Below, one piece after another: positions 63,257 through 64,000 of a stretch of DNA of 64,000 bases. Source of the stretch: Acidovorax sp. DW039. Lineage in GTDB: Bacteria > Pseudomonadota > Gammaproteobacteria > Burkholderiales > Burkholderiaceae_C. Made by a program: the position numbers and the translations under genes. Location of the stretch: NCBI RefSeq assembly GCF_037101375.1, contig NZ_AP029019.1, forward strand, positions 2,666,001 to 2,730,000. The letters are read 5' to 3'. The notes beneath the pieces are model-generated. The model saw nothing but the letters and a program-made list of their open reading frames with translations, was not told the origin of the DNA and did not search any database. Numbering within the stretch: the first letter of the stretch is position 1; every line of letters begins with the position of its first letter.

Positions 63257-64000
63257 TCACTTCTTCTGCGGCGGCACATCCGTGCAGCTGCCGTGCGCAA
63301 TCTCCGCTGCCATGCCGATGCTTTCGCCCAGCGTGGGGTGCGGGTGGATGGTCTTGCCGATGTCCACGGCGTCTGCGCCCATCTCGATGGCCAGGGCGAT
63401 CTCGCCAATCATGTCGCCCGCATGGGTGCCCACGATGCCGCCGCCCAGGATCTTGCCGTGGCCGTGGGCCTCGGGCGAGTCGTCGAACAGCAGCTTGGTG
63501 TAGCCCTCGTCGCGGCCATTGGCGATGGCGCGGCCAGAGGCGGTCCAGGGGAACAGGCCCTTCTTGACCTTGATGCCCTGGGCCTTGGCCTGGTCTTCGG
63601 TCAGACCCACCCAGGCCACTTCGGGGTCGGTGTAGGCGACGCTGGGGATCACGCGGGCGTTGAACGCTGCTGCGGCCAGTTCCTTGTTGCCCTGCAGTTC
63701 ACCGGCGATGACTTCTGCCGCCACGTGCGCTTCATGCACCGCCTTGTGCGCCAGCATGGGCTGGCCCACGATGTCGCCGATGGCGAAGATGTGCGGCACG
63801 TTGGTGCGCATCTGGATATCGACGTTGATGAAGCCACGGTCTGTGACGGCCACGCCTGCCTTTTCAGCGGCAATCTTCTTGCCGTTGGGTGTGCGGCCCA
63901 CGGCCTGCAGAACCAGGTCGTACACCTGGGGCGCGGGGGCGGTGCCGCCCTCTTCCGCTGCGGCAAAGGTCACTTCGATGCCCTCGGGCAAGGCGCGTGC
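63257..64000 (-). CDS. lpdA: Dihydrolipoyl dehydrogenase, C-terminal part (5' end outside window)
   Basis: The frame is open at the right edge; about 248 residues remain. E3 component of the 2-oxo acid dehydrogenase complexes, using FAD to reoxidise dihydrolipoamide. Visible parts: the end of the NAD domain ([15 protein letters not shown]), the FAD-contacting [17 protein letters not shown], and the dimerisation domain with the catalytic His/Glu pair in [11 protein letters not shown]. The N-terminal FAD and disulfide motifs lie beyond the window. Ends in TGA followed by a strong terminator. Confidence 0.95.
   Translation of the reverse strand, partial: ARALPEGIEVTFAAAEEGGTAPAPQVYDLVLQAVGRTPNGKKIAAEKAGVAVTDRGFINVDIQMRTNVPHIFAIGDIVGQPMLAHKAVHEAHVAAEVIAGELQGNKELAAAAFNARVIPSVAYTDPEVAWVGLTEDQAKAQGIKVKKGLFPWTASGRAIANGRDEGYTKLLFDDSPEAHGHGKILGGGIVGTHAGDMIGEIALAIEMGADAVDIGKTIHPHPTLGESIGMAAEIAHGSCTDVPPQKK

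Overview
The window looks like a chromosomal segment of a high-GC betaproteobacterium of the family Comamonadaceae, probably Acidovorax or a near relative. The grounds are the propionate gene block (mutase, MeaB, PccB, PccA), a Bug/TctC-type binding protein, and a dispersed repeat built on AGCGCANGCAGCTATCAAAT-like words that I know from genomes of this family. The genus is inference. No rRNA, tRNA or CRISPR array was seen.

Layout. 1-7.8 kb: propionyl-CoA catabolism (3' end of methylmalonyl-CoA mutase, meaB, pccB, a small PH-domain membrane gene, pccA, a YdcF-like protein, a VOC protein that could be the epimerase). 7.8-9.7 kb: a small exported Cys-rich protein and bioB. 9.7-14.6 kb (minus): a signalling operon of an exported molybdopterin-fold protein, a 1012-residue hybrid histidine kinase and an HD-GYP response regulator. 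14.8-18.1 kb: two divergent sulfur/persulfide operons around a SqrR/BigR-like ArsR repressor and a large palindrome. 18.1-20.4 kb: a tyrosine recombinase and a divergent KfrA-like coiled-coil protein, with a 112-bp palindromic element at the recombinase 3' end. 20.5-23.6 kb: an ABC importer (ATPase plus fused double permease) with no binding protein beside it. 23.8-28.8 kb: MATE pump and its MarR regulator, thioesterase, glyoxalase I, isochorismatase-like hydrolase, NlpC/P60 hydrolase and a small exported protein. 29.0-33.3 kb: a tannase-like esterase, TctC protein and DUF3237 operon opposite a LuxR regulator. 33.4-41.4 kb: a two-component system divergent from a heavy-metal RND efflux operon. 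41.7-48.3 kb: HPP-CBS membrane protein, two DUF3592-type membrane proteins, EVE protein, rRNA-type methyltransferase, NudK and a DeoR regulator. 48.4-49 kb: a truncated toxin-like C-terminus with a small putative immunity gene between inverted repeats. 49-54.3 kb: LysR, EamA exporter, AAA ATPase, Ask_Ect-like aspartate kinase and DUF3079. 54.5-63.2 kb: an accessory, defence-flavoured stretch (SWIM protein, DUF6493 protein, Sel1-repeat protein, orphan HsdM, 5'-truncated DUF1016 nuclease). 63.3-64 kb: 3' end of dihydrolipoyl dehydrogenase.

How genes work together. Overlapping stop/start codons (GTGA or ATGA) tie mutase-meaB, pccA-ydcF, arsR-yeeE, thioesterase-gloA, MarR-MATE, the two-component pair and the RND trio into translationally coupled units. 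Most regulators sit divergent from their likely targets, and several of those spacers hold clear inverted repeats (ArsR, KfrA, MarR, LuxR, DeoR and AAA ATPase regions). The parts least explained by known families are the recombinase-associated palindrome, which has a second half-copy 7 kb away, the toxin/immunity remnant, and the SWIM-DUF6493 pair in the 54-63 kb stretch.
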